Of a stretch of DNA of 64,000 nucleotides, positions 1-11,341 are shown one piece after another. Source of the stretch: Linum tenue (lineage: Eukaryota; Streptophyta; Magnoliopsida; Malpighiales; Linaceae). The position numbers and the translations under genes were made by a program. Below the pieces are notes generated by a model that had not been told where the DNA came from, searched no databases, and was given only the letters and a program-made list of their open reading frames with translations. Positions within the stretch are counted from its first letter, which is position 1. Every line of letters starts with the position of its first letter. Where the stretch lies: contig CAMGYJ010000002.1 in the NCBI GenBank assembly GCA_946122785.1, positions 43,364,495 through 43,428,494 on the forward strand, written 5' to 3'.

Positions 1-2
1 GC

Positions 3-143
3 CGCCGTCTCATGTCCGGCCAGCACTACATCATGCACTATCTGGGCCAGGACCAGAACTCGGTCCACTACCCCTTCGTGCAGTCCCCGGGGTACGAGGA
101 CGACTATCCACCTCCCACAGGAGATGGAGACGATGTGCTCTAG
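3..143 (+). pseudogene. C-terminal tail of an LTR-retrotransposon ORF (cut by window edge)
   Basis: An open frame enters from the left edge and stops at the TAG at 141-143. The last residues are acidic and proline-rich (ending DYPPPTGDGDDVL). No catalytic motif is present, so the domain cannot be named. Its position about 1.8 kb upstream of a polypurine tract and LTR of the Athila/Tat type fits the end of that element's coding region. It could instead be a host exon; that is less likely because element-type noncoding sequence follows directly. Confidence 0.4.
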
Positions 144-1933
144 TGGAGATTTGTGGATTCTGTACTTTATTTCTTTTCCAAACTGAGATTCCCTGTCGTT
201 GTTGGTTCTGGTTTTCCTTTTCCTTCGGATTGTAGACATGGAACTATGGTTCTTTCATCCAGTGTGTGTGTTTTCCTGCCTCTCGATCTGTGCCCTTGGA
301 CTGGTCCACTTCCAGTCCCCCTGCCCTTTACTGGTCTGCCTACCAGTCCCCGTTCCTGATCTTCATTTCACGGTAACATCGTTCCCCTTCCCTCTGCTCC
401 ATTGAGGACACTGTCGCATTTAAGTGTGGGGGGTGCTTTGTCTTTATCGGAACATATTTGTGTGTGCTTGGGGCCTAGTTCGTTGTCCAAATCTTAAGAT
501 TTGAGGGCTCCAAGTACTAATGTATGCATGATCATATTGACATTGTGGTTTAATTGGTGAATTGAATGGCTGTTAGAATTGATGTATGACAACTGGATTG
601 TGACTAGGACAACCTATAATGATGACTGAGACATGCAGTAGAATTGTGTAGGAGTTCAGTTTTTCAACTGTTTGCTTACCAACTTGGACTTGGATTGATC
701 ACTTGCTCTTGACAGTCGTTTATGCATCTAGTTCAGGGATTCAGAATGAGAGATAGAGCATATAGGTAGCCATGTGAGATTTGAGCCTGCTCGTTTCTTT
801 CTTGTGCGATAGATCCCTCTTTCATGATGTGTGGCAGTCACGTTGTCATTAGCTAAGATGATGGAGGCATAGGAATAGCCCACGACCAAATTGACTGTCC
901 TAGTGTGTCATACCCCCTAGTCAGCACCTTTGAGCCGTGTCATTTCCTTTCTTTTGGTCTACAATGAAAAATCACCCTTTTGCATCCCTTAGAAGGTTCC
1001 ACAGAGTGGTTGTTGCATGTTCTCTGCTATTTCTGCTAACAATAATGTGAGGGTTGGAGATAGTTCTTAAAAGTTGAGCATTTGTTTGAAAAATGTGCAG
1101 ATGTGGTGGTTCTCTCAAGGAATGAAAAAAGAAAAAAAATGAATGAAAGTTAAAGAGAGCCACTACCAAAAATCTGAATCATGCTCATTAAGTAGTGTTT
1201 CTTAGCAGTCTGGCTTAGAAATACTAACATTATTGTGACCTCCTTCGCTCTTGTGCTCTAAAGAATTTGAGTAATGCAGAATGGCAGAAAGAAAGTAAGT
1301 GGTTTGATTGGCTGTGAATGTGTTGGGTTTGGAACTATGGAACCTTGTGTTATGAATACTTCCACCACCTAAAAGGCTTTTTCCCCATGTCCAAGACCCT
1401 AGCCAGTCATTTGAACCTGTGTCTAAGACCTCCGGATTAGTTAGTGATGACACCCAATATGTGAACTCTAACATTTAGAGGCTGCCGTCATGGTGAAGAG
1501 ACGTTAGGGATTGAGAGAATAAGCATGCACATTTTTCGCATCAAATTGTCCTAACCACACTGGTCGAGAGCGAGCGATTCATTTCCTTGTTCTTTACACT
1601 CTTTACCCCGGTGAGAACCTAGATGGCTCGGTCTTGATTCTGATGTCTTGAGTTTGATGCATGCAATGAATGTCTTGGATAAGTGGTTGAGTCGAGTCTA
1701 TGTTGATTGGTGAACAGAAAGGGATAATTTTCCTTTACCCGATTTTGCTGCACTCGAATGTCCTCTCTGATGGTTGTCCAGGTTGATGTTGAAGTTGTCC
1801 ATCTGTTAATGATCAAGAGCCAGTATGATTCATGTGTTTTGTGCCAACATGATTTGTCCCCAATGGTTTCATGGTTAAAATGTTGTGAGCTTACCTTGTA
1901 TCTGACTTGGTTTGCTTGGGGACAAGCAAAAGG
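144..1933 (+). other. 3' noncoding internal region of Athila-like Ty3 element
   Basis: There is no supportable gene here. The stretch lies between the last ORF and the polypurine tract. A first purine tract occurs near 421-431 (TAAGTGTGGGG), resembling the tract that precedes the LTR at 1934. The part around 1350-1530 resembles 38.78-38.97 kb in order and wording (a CCATGTCC block, then a GTTAGTG/TGACCC block, then GCATGCACAT), so both regions belong to one element group. Long 3' noncoding regions are usual in Athila-type elements. Confidence 0.55.
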
Positions 1934-1950
1934 TTAAGTGTGGGGGAATT
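1934..1950 (+). other. Polypurine tract before LTR
   Basis: The sequence TTAAGTGTGGGGGAAT lies directly before the LTR start TGATAG at 1951. It is preceded by GCTTGGGGACAAGCAAA, a context I know from many plant Athila-type elements. It would prime plus-strand DNA synthesis. Confidence 0.8.
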
Positions 1951-3314
1951 TGATAGCGTCCTATTTGCACATGTATGCACCCTTGTCTCCTGACCGTTTT
2001 AGCTCGAATTTGTGGTCCTGGGCCTATTTTACGCTAGGTTGTGTTGTTTTGTCATATCTCAGGTCCTAGCGAGTAAAGGGAGGCATAGGAGCAAGTTTCG
2101 GGTCATTTGGAGGTCGTTTGGTGAGGCTTCAGCCAAAACACGGGCAGCCCTGACTGAAACACGACCGTGTTCCTCAGGCCGTGTTTTTACTGCTGAGAGC
2201 GTGTCTAAGAGGGCTGCTGAAGGACTAAAACACGGGCTACATGGAGGAAAAACACGGCCGTGTCACTCATGGGGCACGCCCGTGTCTTGGGAGATACACG
2301 GGTGTGTCTGCCTTACTTGAGGCAAAACACAGGCGGGATGACGCAAAACACAGCTGTGTCCTCGACCGTGTTTTGCGCAGAAGCGGGGTTTTGAGGCAGA
2401 TTCGAGGCAAAGGAGAAAACACATGACTTTTTTAGCAGAAAACAGAGTTTTAGAGAGAGAAAGTGCGAAGAACAAACCCTAGGAGCTATTTGGAGTGGAT
2501 TTCTCACCACTGAATCCCAGATTGCATCCCCAAGAGTGAAAATTGACATCCCAGAGCAGATTCTCCCCATCTTTATGAGTATGACTGCTCTGATTTCTGT
2601 TTTCCTCTCTCTATGGAGTAGAACCCTCTCTCACGTGGGTATGAAGAACCCTAGTTCCATGTGTTAGGAATCTTGATTGTAATGGCTTTGGATTGATATA
2701 CTGCTTGATTATAATCGATTGATGCATGATTAATTGAGTCAATTGAAGCTTGATCATCTTTTCTTGATTTATGCTGCAACCTGAGATAGATAGAATCTGA
2801 TTAGATTGTTAGAGATTCATCAATCGGTAGTAGTAAATTGGTTATACGAGAGTTAATCGATTTACTGCTTTGTACTTGAAACCAACTCCAGTAGTGGAGT
2901 TCTGTGTTTATTGCCTCAGCAGTCTATCCCGGTGAAGGCTAGTCGCCTGCCGGTTAGTCTGTCTAAGAGGGCTTGGTCAGCTTAAGAGATTCCAAACTAC
3001 TGTCGAATCTTCCGCAGTTTAATTAACAGTAAATCAACCAAGGGTAATTACAACTTTGACCTAACTAAGGAACTAGGGGGACTCATTCCCGAGTGACTTT
3101 TCTCCTGCTTAAGACTTTCGAACCATTTCCTTCTTTCTTACTGCTTTTGCTTAAAACCACATTAAATTAACTTAGTTTGCTAGATAATAAATCATCATGG
3201 AGTAGGCAGTATATCTAGACCCCGGGTTGATAAATAGAACTTGCCACTTTACTGCATTTCCGGGCTGCGATTACACTTGGTCGCAGTTTGGTGTTGTGTT
3301 GTAGCGTGTTAGCA
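1951..3314 (+). repeat. Athila-like Ty3 3' LTR
   Basis: The LTR begins with TGATAGCGTCC after a polypurine tract. Its 3' end is placed at about 3314 (TTAGCA), where the following bases resemble a related LTR in the opposite orientation. The first 450 bases contain many copies of a short palindrome-like word, CACGGCCGTGT and variants, at about 2135-2370. The related minus-strand LTR shares the block CCTATTTTACGCTAGG about 85 bases from the start and TTTGCTAGATAATAA near the end. The 5' LTR is outside the window, so no target duplication can be checked. Confidence 0.7.
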
Positions 3315-6102
3315 AGTATGTTTTATTTTTCAAACCAGGGTCGGTCCATGTATCCCTACTTCAATCGTTTGGGTTATTATCTAGCAAATGGTTTTTGGTT
3401 ATTTAAAAACTAAGAAAACTACAAAATAAACAAACAAGTAAAGTAAATCGAGGTTGTCCCAATAAGAGAAGAATTCACCAGGGTATTGCTCCCCCTAGTC
3501 TCTTATTAAGAAATAATGAACGAAACTCTAGTGTGAAGGATGTGTTTATAAACCATGAGGCGGGTGCAACAAGCTAAGGAAGCCCTAACTCTCTTAGTCG
3601 ACTAGTTAAGGACAACAATAATAAGCTAGGTGGCCTAACTCTCTTCGCCATTCAGCTAAGGATTGCAACTATAAGCTAGAAAATCTAGCCATCTTAACCA
3701 ATCAACCAAGGATTGCAAGAACCAATCCCTCAAAAATTAATTTAGACGGTGGATAGTGACCAATCAATGATGGGATCATGGCACTAATCCGATATTTGAG
3801 CTTTGCCCTAATTCGGCCTAAGTAGGTGGCTCAATTGGCCAAGGAATTCTAGCTTATAAAGCCTCTTAGCAAGAAGGGAATTTCCCTCTACCTAGGTCAA
3901 AAAGGCATAATAATGAGTTAAAGCTAGCACAATAAATTATTCATGAATAACACCTCAAATATTGTATAAACCATTCAAACAACACACACATAGAGTCAGG
4001 TTCTTACATCCTAACACACATCTAGACTAGGGTTAACAATACCCAAGTGAAGAGGAACTCTACTCCATAGCTAAGCAAAGGAAAACTGCAAAGATGAAAG
4101 AAAAAACCATAGTGGATGCTTGTCTTCCCACCTTGTTGATGAGAATTCCTTTGAGAGGTAAGAATCTTCACTCCTCTAGATTGAAGTAGGCCCAAATCTT
4201 CTTCTTCTCTCCTTGTTGATCACTCTCTCTAGATTTTGAAGAAGAAGAACTTTCTCTCACTAGGGTGTCCCCTTGGGGTTTCTTCAGCTCAAACCCTATA
4301 AGGGAACCCATAAAATCTAAACATCACCCAAGATCCAAACTCTCTTTCTCTCTCCCATTAGCCTTCTATTTATAAAGCTCGATAGTCACTTTCACCGTGC
4401 GCACATCACGGCCGTGACTTTGGAGCTCAAACGTGATGTCGGACCAAAACACAGGTCACTGTTGTCATTTTGGTCCGACATCACGGTCGACAATTATCAC
4501 GGTCAAGCGATAATGATAATCTTCTGGCCTGCGAGGTGGAAAAACCTCCCTGTTCCCAACAATGTTCACGCTCACTATGCAATTGTCATGGTACTTTGGA
4601 CTTTTCTTTACTTGTTGGCACTTTTTGACCTCCAATCATCCCGAAACTCGTCCTCGACCTTCCTGCACATGCTAGGACATGAAATGTATAAAAAATAGCA
4701 CACCCTAGCGTAAAATAGGTTGAGGGACGACGAAATGCAAAATCAAACTATTAAAACATGAGGATTAAAATGTGTACAATTGTAACATCCCGTTTCGGCT
4801 AAAATCGTATTACTGCCACTAGAAAATTTCACGATTTAAAATCGATCATTTAGGCAGTATTTTGAAAAAAATCGGATTATCGATCGATCGGATAAGTATA
4901 CGTATTAATTATATATATACTCCGTCCATTTAATTCAAATCATCATCGTCTATTTCCATTTTCCACCGAGAGAAGCAAAAACCAGAGCGGGCGGAGAGAG
5001 CGTACAGGGGAACGTCGAGGGAAAACTCCAAGGCTCGATTCTTGAGCATAAGTGATCCAAAAATCCCGTAAGTTATGCCTAATCCATCCATTCATCGTGA
5101 TTTATCGATTTAGAGCTTTAAAACGAGTTTTTGCTTCAGGAATTTCTCGAATTCCCAATAAGCCAAATTAGGGTTTCGGAGTATCTGGAAGCCGGATTGA
5201 GCCCAAATTTCATATACGAGCTTCCTGCAGCGAGGTAATTAATCCTCTAGTTCTAATCCACGAATTTCGGCTATTATTTAGGTCGGAGCCGGGATCGCTG
5301 AATTTAGCTCCGGCCAGGGTTTGATGTGTTTTTATCGAGAATTTGATCCGGAGCCTAGAACTAACATTGACGGGGATACTGCAGGGGCTTTTAGGACGGT
5401 CTCGGATTTTAATTCGGGGTTCGTTTGTGAAATTGACGTTTTAGTACGGGAAGCTTAAATCGGTGTTTGAACGACCAGAACTGGTGAGGGATTAGCACGG
5501 CATACCGAGTTTGTCGTATCACGATAATTATATTGATGCTTAGAATTGACCTAGGTGAACTAGAATGACATGATTAGGGGTGTATGAACTTTTGTGCTAT
5601 ATGATGAACCCTGGACTACTGCATGATATTATTGACTTGCCCTAATCGAGATGGACCTTGTTTATGCTGATGATTTCGTATATGTTGCAAATTGTGGGCT
5701 TGACTGTTGATATGCCTTATGATGGTTCGAAAAGGTGATTGGGTATGATATTTCATGATTGATGTATTTGGATGTACAAGTGGGAAAATATATATCTCAT
5801 GGTGATATTATGATGTTTAAGGAGGATGACTTGCACGAGGGTTTATCCCAAGGAAGTGCAATTATACGACTCCTGATTTACCTATGTTGAGCCAATTATG
5901 GTCAGGTCAAGTACATGTGCAAGTAACGAATTATGATTAAGCAAGATGAGATATGAATCATGTATAAGGATACCAAATATGAGTGTTGTGGTCTCACGGT
6001 CAACTACATAGTAATTAGGGCTCCCTATGCTATTACTCTATTATGATATGTATGATAGTCACACCTCTCTTGTGGTGGTGACTGAAGATTTCTTACGAGA
6101 TA

Positions 6103-6231
6103 TGACCACATCCAGAGTGGTGTCGGGGTATGACTACACCCATAGTGGTGTGGGGGTATGTATGACCACATCCGACGGGATGTTGGGGTATGTATGACTA
6201 CATCCGACGGGATGTGGGGTATGTTTCCCGG
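6103..6231. repeat. About 32-bp minisatellite inside the solo LTR
   Basis: Four imperfect units carry the core TATGACYACAYCC followed by a complementary GGTGTNGGGGTATG. Each unit can fold on itself (CACATCC against GGATGTG). The last two units are the most alike, which suggests recent slippage. Confidence 0.75.
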
Positions 6232-6664
6232 GAGAGTTATTAGCATGGGAGTAGCCAGGCGCCTATAAGTAAAACATGATAAGATGCATATGCATAAGTC
6301 AAGGTGGTTGATTCTTTTGCCTATTGGGATGTCGGATGCCTGAGGTCTGATCCTAGTGCTTTGGCTTGTTTGCTAGATGTATGGTAGGGGTATGCTCTGT
6401 TATGAACTCACGATGCTATGATTATCTCACTCAGCTATGAGCTGGCCCTCTTTTATTCTTTTTCTCTGCTCAGCAGCAGTAGATAGGTGTATAGGTGGGA
6501 GCTGAGCAAGAGTCGAAGGCAAAATGAGGTATGGTCTTCAACTATTCTGTGCTTGGTCTACTACTCGGGATTTTGGCCAGTGATCCACACCTTTTTGTAA
6601 AAATGTTCTGAGAACGTTTTTCATGTGCATACTAGCTTCTGATGTAGTGTGAGATATCCACAGG

Positions 6665-7182
6665 TAGGGGTGGGCAACCGGTTCGGTAAACCCGAACCGA
6701 ATTAAACCGAACCGAAACCGAACTAATGCTATTCGGTTCAGAATTCGGAAGAAAAATATGGATATTTCGGAAATCAGGGTTCTTTCAACCGAACCGAATT
6801 TCCGACCGAAAAACCGAAATACTATAATTGCAAGCTCAAATGGTGGATTTTTATGTTTGTATTTGTTTTTAGTCTTAAATATTTTAAATGTTTTATGACT
6901 TATGTGTTGAAAAGTTTGATTTTATAATTGATGATGCATATAATTACATATTTATTGTTTATATTAAGGGTGAAAAATAATTTAAAAGTGAGAAAATACA
7001 AGTAGCCTCTCAATTTCGGTTTTGTGTATAAAACCGAACCGAACCGAATTATAATTTGGTTTAAACCGACCGAACCGAATTTTAATTCGGTTCGAATTCG
7101 ATTTGGGGTTGGGAGAATTCGGGGACCCGGTATTCATAAATTCGGTTCGGTCGAAACCGAACCGACCGAATGCCCACCCCTA
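6665..7182. mobile_element. hAT-type MITE (518 bp) with 8-bp TSD
   Basis: The terminal inverted repeats begin TAGGGGTGGGC and end GCCCACCCCTA. The flanks are identical 8-mers, TCCACAGG at 6657-6664 and 7183-7190. Both subterminal regions are packed with AACCGA and its complement TCGGTT. The centre is AT-rich and noncoding. No transposase is present, so it would have moved with an hAT enzyme supplied elsewhere. It is nested inside the solo LTR and is therefore younger than that LTR. Confidence 0.93.
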
Positions 7183-7706
7183 TCCACAGGTGTGGAAAGT
7201 TGATATGTGTATATGTTGTGTAACTGTGTAAGTTGTGACGTTTATGGTATGTATAAGTATGATATGCAGTTGTGGAGTATGAAAAGTGTGACTATGGCTA
7301 AGAAAAGCCAATGCATATGGTTGTGAGTATATATGTTTGTGATGAATTATTTTGCAGGATAAGTTGCAAGAACTGTTAGCCCATTACGCGAGTAATTCAT
7401 GTCGAAATTTTATTTGGGTAAATTTTGATAATTAATGTAACACCCGAGATTAATTCCGCTGCAATTGTATGAACAATATGATTAGGTAAAACGTATAGGG
7501 TAGGGTGTTACAACAATTGGACCCAAATCACTATATCACACTGCCAACTGGACGACAAGTTGAGGCAACATATACATGAACTATTGAATGCCTCACAGAT
7601 CTTGTACTTAAGGAAGTCCTATATGTGCCTCAATTCAATTTCAATATTGTACTAGTGAGCAAGTTGACCAAGAACAAATCATAGTGTCGACTTTCTTTTC
7701 TGATGC

Positions 7707-8707
7707 ATGTTTGATTCAGGAATGCAGCTGGGAAAGATGACTGGTTCTACTAAGCTCTCCCAAAGCCTCTATCTTCTAAATAACATACCTACAAATAATA
7801 CACCTAAATGCATCACAGGTGTTAGCAGTAAGACTTTTGACCTTTGGCACCATAGATTAGGGTATGTTTCTCACTCCAAACAAACCTTATTTGAAGCAAC
7901 TCTATACATCCATAGAATTATATAGCACTTTGCCTTGTGATGTTTGTCATTTTGCTAGGCAGAAAAGATTGCTTTTTTTTTTTCCTTCCAGAACAACTGT
8001 TACTGCAAATCCTTTCTAGTTACATACTAATATTTGGGGACAATTATGATTGTTACAATTATTTCCTTATTATTGGTGATGAATTCTCAAGAATGACCGG
8101 GATCATTCTCTTGCAAACAAAATCAGAAGCCAGACCTAAGTTACAAGAGTTCTGTTAGTATGTTGTAAGACAATTTGAAACTCATGATAAACGGATTAGT
8201 AATGGTCAAGAGAGAGAGTTCCAGATGAGCGACTTCTTTCACTAGACTAAAATATTTCATGAGCAGTCTTGTGTTGAAACCCCTTAACACGATAGCAAGG
8301 TAGAGAGAAAACACCAAAATATTCTAGTTGTTGCCAGAACCTTATAGTTTCAAGCTAACTTACCACTTGGTTTTTGGAGGGATTGCGTGAAACATGTTGG
8401 CCACTTGATCAATAGGGCACCTACCATTGTTATTGATAACTTAACACCCTTTGAAAAACTCTACAAGAAACCACCATACTGGACACACTTGAGAGTTTTT
8501 GGTTGTATGTGTTTTGACAGTACACTTAGCAATCATAGAAGCAAGTTTGATTCTAGAGCTAGAAAGGTTATTTTCATTGGTTTCACATCAGGGATCAAAG
8601 GTTATAGGATCTATGATCTTACCAGTTATGAAGTTTCACTTCCAAGGATGTTCAATTCCTTGAAAGTCATTTTCCATTTCAAGAAAATGTTACAGAGACT
8701 CTGCTAG
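7707..8707 (+). pseudogene. Copia GAG-pre-integrase and integrase, broken
   Basis: The region 7707-7925 encodes the segment before integrase with LWHHRLGYVS, part of the HHCC zinc-binding fold. The region 7937-8158 contains the start of the integrase core with a recognisable GDEFSRMTGIILLQTKSEA segment, followed by stops. The region 8387-8707 carries the conserved integrase tail: NRAPT, TPFEKLYKKPPYWTHLRVFG, then FDSRARKVIFIGF. The pieces are in different frames. A functional integrase would insert cDNA into chromosomes; this copy lacks a continuous D,D-35-E core. Neighbouring reverse transcriptase is better preserved. Confidence 0.85.
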
Positions 8708-9215
8708 ATCATGTTTACAATCACTCCTTTGATCCTGCCCTTTTTTATGACACAACCTTACCTACCAACCTTCTTCGCCTCCCAATCCTTCCATAACACC
8801 AGATGATATCAATGAAATTCACTTTGAATCTAATCATGACAGTCAGATAGACCACGCTAACTCAGAATAAGATAATCCTTCACCCAGTCCCACCCTAACT
8901 AGCTCTAAGGAAATCAACTAGACCAACCAAAACACTTCGCCACCTACAAATATACCATTTCAACCTACTTCTTTCAACTACAAACTCTAGGTATCACTCA
9001 TCCACTCAATTCAATAATTCAATATGATCATCTCTCACCATCTGACATACACTTTAAAATGAACATTTCGTCTCACAAAGAATCTGACTCCTACAAAGAA
9101 GCAATACTGCCTCCCTTTTGGAATGCAACAATGCAAGAGGAATTCCAAGCTCTTGACAGGAGCCAAACATGGGATGCGGCTGGGCACCTGAGAATGTAAG
9201 GCTATTAGGAAATAA

Positions 9216-10028
9216 GTGGATTACATACTCAAATTCCTCTATGATGGCAGTCTAGAGAGACTCAAAACTCGTGTAGTTGCTAAAGGATACAACCAAAAAG
9301 AGGGAATTGACTACCAGGACACATTTTCTCCTGTAGTCAAAATGACCACCATTAGATTGTTTCTTAACATTGCAGAACCCAAGAACCGGTACATTCATGA
9401 ATTAGATATAAACAATGCTTTCCTAATTGGCGAGCTTAAAGAAAATATCTACATAAAGCTCCATGTTGGTTACAACCCCCCACCAGGAATGAAGAATCTA
9501 GTCTTCTATCTCAAAAAGTCCCTTTATGGTCTCAAACAAGCATCAAGACTATGGTTTTCCAAACTGGTCGAAAAACTCCACTGTCAAGGTTACTTATCCA
9601 GTAAAGTTGAACATTCTCTCTTTTACAAAGCCACCTCTACTTCTTACACTTGCATACTGGTATATGTTGATGATTTGGTTATTAGTGATTATGATCTCAC
9701 TGAAATCAACAATATCAAAGCATATCTTCATGAAGAATTCGGCATCAAGGATTCAGGCGAGTTGAAATTCTTTTTATGGATTGAAGTGCCAAGAATCAGT
9801 TCTGGCATTCATATATCACAAAGGAAATATACATTGGAGAGTATTGAAGATTTTTCTCTACTCAGTACAAAGCCCGTCGCCACACCTATGGATTACAAGA
9901 CACACCTTACAGTTGTGAATGATGATCTCTATCCTGATCCCAAGACATATAGACGATTGGTTGGTACATTGATCTACCTTACAACAACACGCCTAGACAT
10001 AAGCTTTGCTACACAACAAGTAAGCTAG
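9216..10028 (+). pseudogene. Copia reverse transcriptase (RVT_2), 270-codon open stretch
   Basis: The reading frame shows the copia reverse transcriptase in order: RLKTRVVAKGYNQKEGIDY, TFSPVV, LDINNAFLIGEL (first catalytic Asp), SLYGLKQASRLW, and YVDD (catalytic pair, intact) near residue 155. It then runs through GELKFFLWIEV and ATPMD to the connection region. The usual spelling DVNNAFLHGDL is altered, and a TAG ends the frame at 10026-10028 just before the expected continuation into RNase H. The enzyme would copy element RNA into DNA. The frame starts inside the domain, so the annotated start is only the first Met. Confidence 0.92.
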
Positions 10029-10138
10029 TTTATGTCTAATCCTAATCGCTCACATTACAAAGTTGTCTCTCTCATACTCAAATACCTCAATCAGCTCCAT
10101 CTACTAGCCTATTCTTCTCTTCTACTTTCCCTTTTCAC

Positions 10139-10381
10139 TTGAAGGCCTTCAGTGACTCTGACTGGACCGCATGTGTTGACATACGTAGATCAATCACTAG
10201 CTACTGTGTTTATCTTGGTGAATCTCTTGTCTCCTGGAAATGCAAGAAACAAACAACCATTTCTCGTTCTTCATGTGAAGCTGAGTACAGGGCACTTGTC
10301 TACATCATTTGTGAAGTCCAGTGGCTGCTCTATCTGCTTCGTGACTTGAAGATTGCTTATCCCAAGTCTACAACACTCTAA
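10139..10381 (+). pseudogene. Copia RNase H fragment
   Basis: The stretch carries the Ty1/copia RNase H signature: FSDSDWTACVDIRRSITSYCVYLGE, then VSWKCKKQTTISRSSCEAEYRAL. The family normally reads DSDWAGC, RRSTSGY and SSTEAEYRA. It sits 110 bases after the reverse transcriptase stop in the same element. Downstream coding sequence continues only in pieces to the polypurine tract at 10595. Confidence 0.9.
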
Positions 10382-10604
10382 TGTGACAACCAATTTGGCA
10401 TCGAGATAGCAGAAAATCCCACCTTCCACGAATGATTGTAATTTCATTCTTGAGAAACTCCAGGAAAGCGCAATCAAAGTTCTCCAAGTCTCCACTGTTC
10501 ACCAACTGACATATCTCTTCACCAAACCCCTTCCTCCAACAACATTTAACCATATCCTCTCCAAGCTTGGTGTTCACAAACTGTGCCCACTAGCCTGTGG
10601 AGGG

Positions 10605-10879
10605 TGTATAAGGAAAAAATTCAAAACATTTGAATTTTTCTTCGCGCCTTAAACAGAATTGAAGTGACGACGTTTCATCGAGTTAAAAGGGGTAAACTGA
10701 AAGTTAGAGCGACATCATTTCAGGAAAAGGAGGACGGGATAGACAAAGTTCACTTTAGTACTTTTTGTTATTATTTTCTATATTTTTCATCTTTCGGGTT
10801 CTACTTGCATCTGAAGCAACCTTGTCTTCTTCTGTATAAGTTGAGACTAAATGAGATTAATCAAGCTTTAGGGTTTACA
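10605..10879 (+). repeat. Copia 3' LTR (275 bp)
   Basis: The LTR follows a polypurine tract directly. It starts TGTATAAGG and ends GTTTACA, giving TG...CA ends. The 5' LTR is not in the window, so this boundary rests on the terminal dinucleotides and position. Confidence 0.6.
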
Positions 10880-11341
10880 AAGTAAAAGTGTTGTTAGTGA
10901 AACACTGGTCTTTTTTCCATTTTTAGCTCAAGGAAGTTTGCCAACTAGATGTTACAACTTAGAACTACGTACATACAACACGGACTATTACCCGATGCAT
11001 TCACTCATGCACGAACATCCATTGTCCAGTGCAACAAAGGCCTCTAACTGTGGTAGAAGAAGTTAAAACTCAGGAAAGGAACCGAGTAAGCCACATAGAG
11101 CACCTTAAAGGCTACAAACTCATTAGTTGCGTCAGTGTAATGGATACCATCGCAACTCACCGAGCGAGATCCCACACCACACACTTCACTCACTGGCTGA
11201 CCACACGACACCCTTATGTCATAATTGTATAATGGCCCTCCAAATCCACCTCACGCCATCAACGGACTAGCAAATCCTTAGCAAAAGCCCAACAAAGCCA
11301 TGTTTAACAATCACCACTTTATCTAGATTGAGGATGTAAGT
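10880..11341. other. Spacer without recognised feature
   Basis: There are no convincing coding, repeat or terminal signals between the copia LTR and the GDSL pseudogene. Confidence 0.5.

Larger units (their letters stand above)
4781..7512. mobile_element. Chromovirus (Tekay/Del-type) solo LTR with 5-bp TSD
   Basis: The ends are TGTAACATCCCG and GGGTGTTACA, the terminal form I associate with Tekay/Del chromovirus LTRs. The flanks are identical: ACAAT at 4776-4780 and ACAAT at 7513-7517, a perfect 5-bp target duplication. No internal coding domain lies between, so this is one LTR left after recombination between two LTRs. At 2732 bp it is long, partly because of a 518-bp hAT MITE at 6665-7182. 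Orientation is not certain because the ends are inverted copies of each other. Confidence 0.85.
3315..7538 (-). repeat. Related Athila-like LTR in opposite orientation, split by a nested solo LTR
   Basis: Read on the minus strand, 4780 to 3315 matches the LTR at 1951-3314 in the same order: CCTATTTTACGCTAGG near the start, CGTG palindromes (4398-4510), and TTGCTAGATAATAA near the end (about 3375-3390). A 2.7-kb solo LTR at 4781-7512 interrupts it. The remaining 7518-7538 reads TGATATAGTG on the minus strand, which fits the expected TGATA start. No polypurine tract is seen beside it, so it may be a solo LTR or the end of a broken element. The outer boundaries are approximate. Confidence 0.6.
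7539..10879 (+). mobile_element. Decayed Ty1/copia retrotransposon, 5' part missing
   Basis: From left to right it contains the end of the protease (YITLPTG and YVPQFNFNI, about 7530-7660), the GAG-pre-integrase zinc region (HHRLG), integrase fragments, reverse transcriptase, RNase H, a polypurine tract at 10595-10604 (CTGTGGAGGG) and a short LTR. This gene order (integrase before reverse transcriptase) defines Ty1/copia. Frames shift and stop codons occur through integrase, so it is dead. Gag and the 5' LTR are absent to the left, where the Athila-like LTR begins. Confidence 0.9.
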
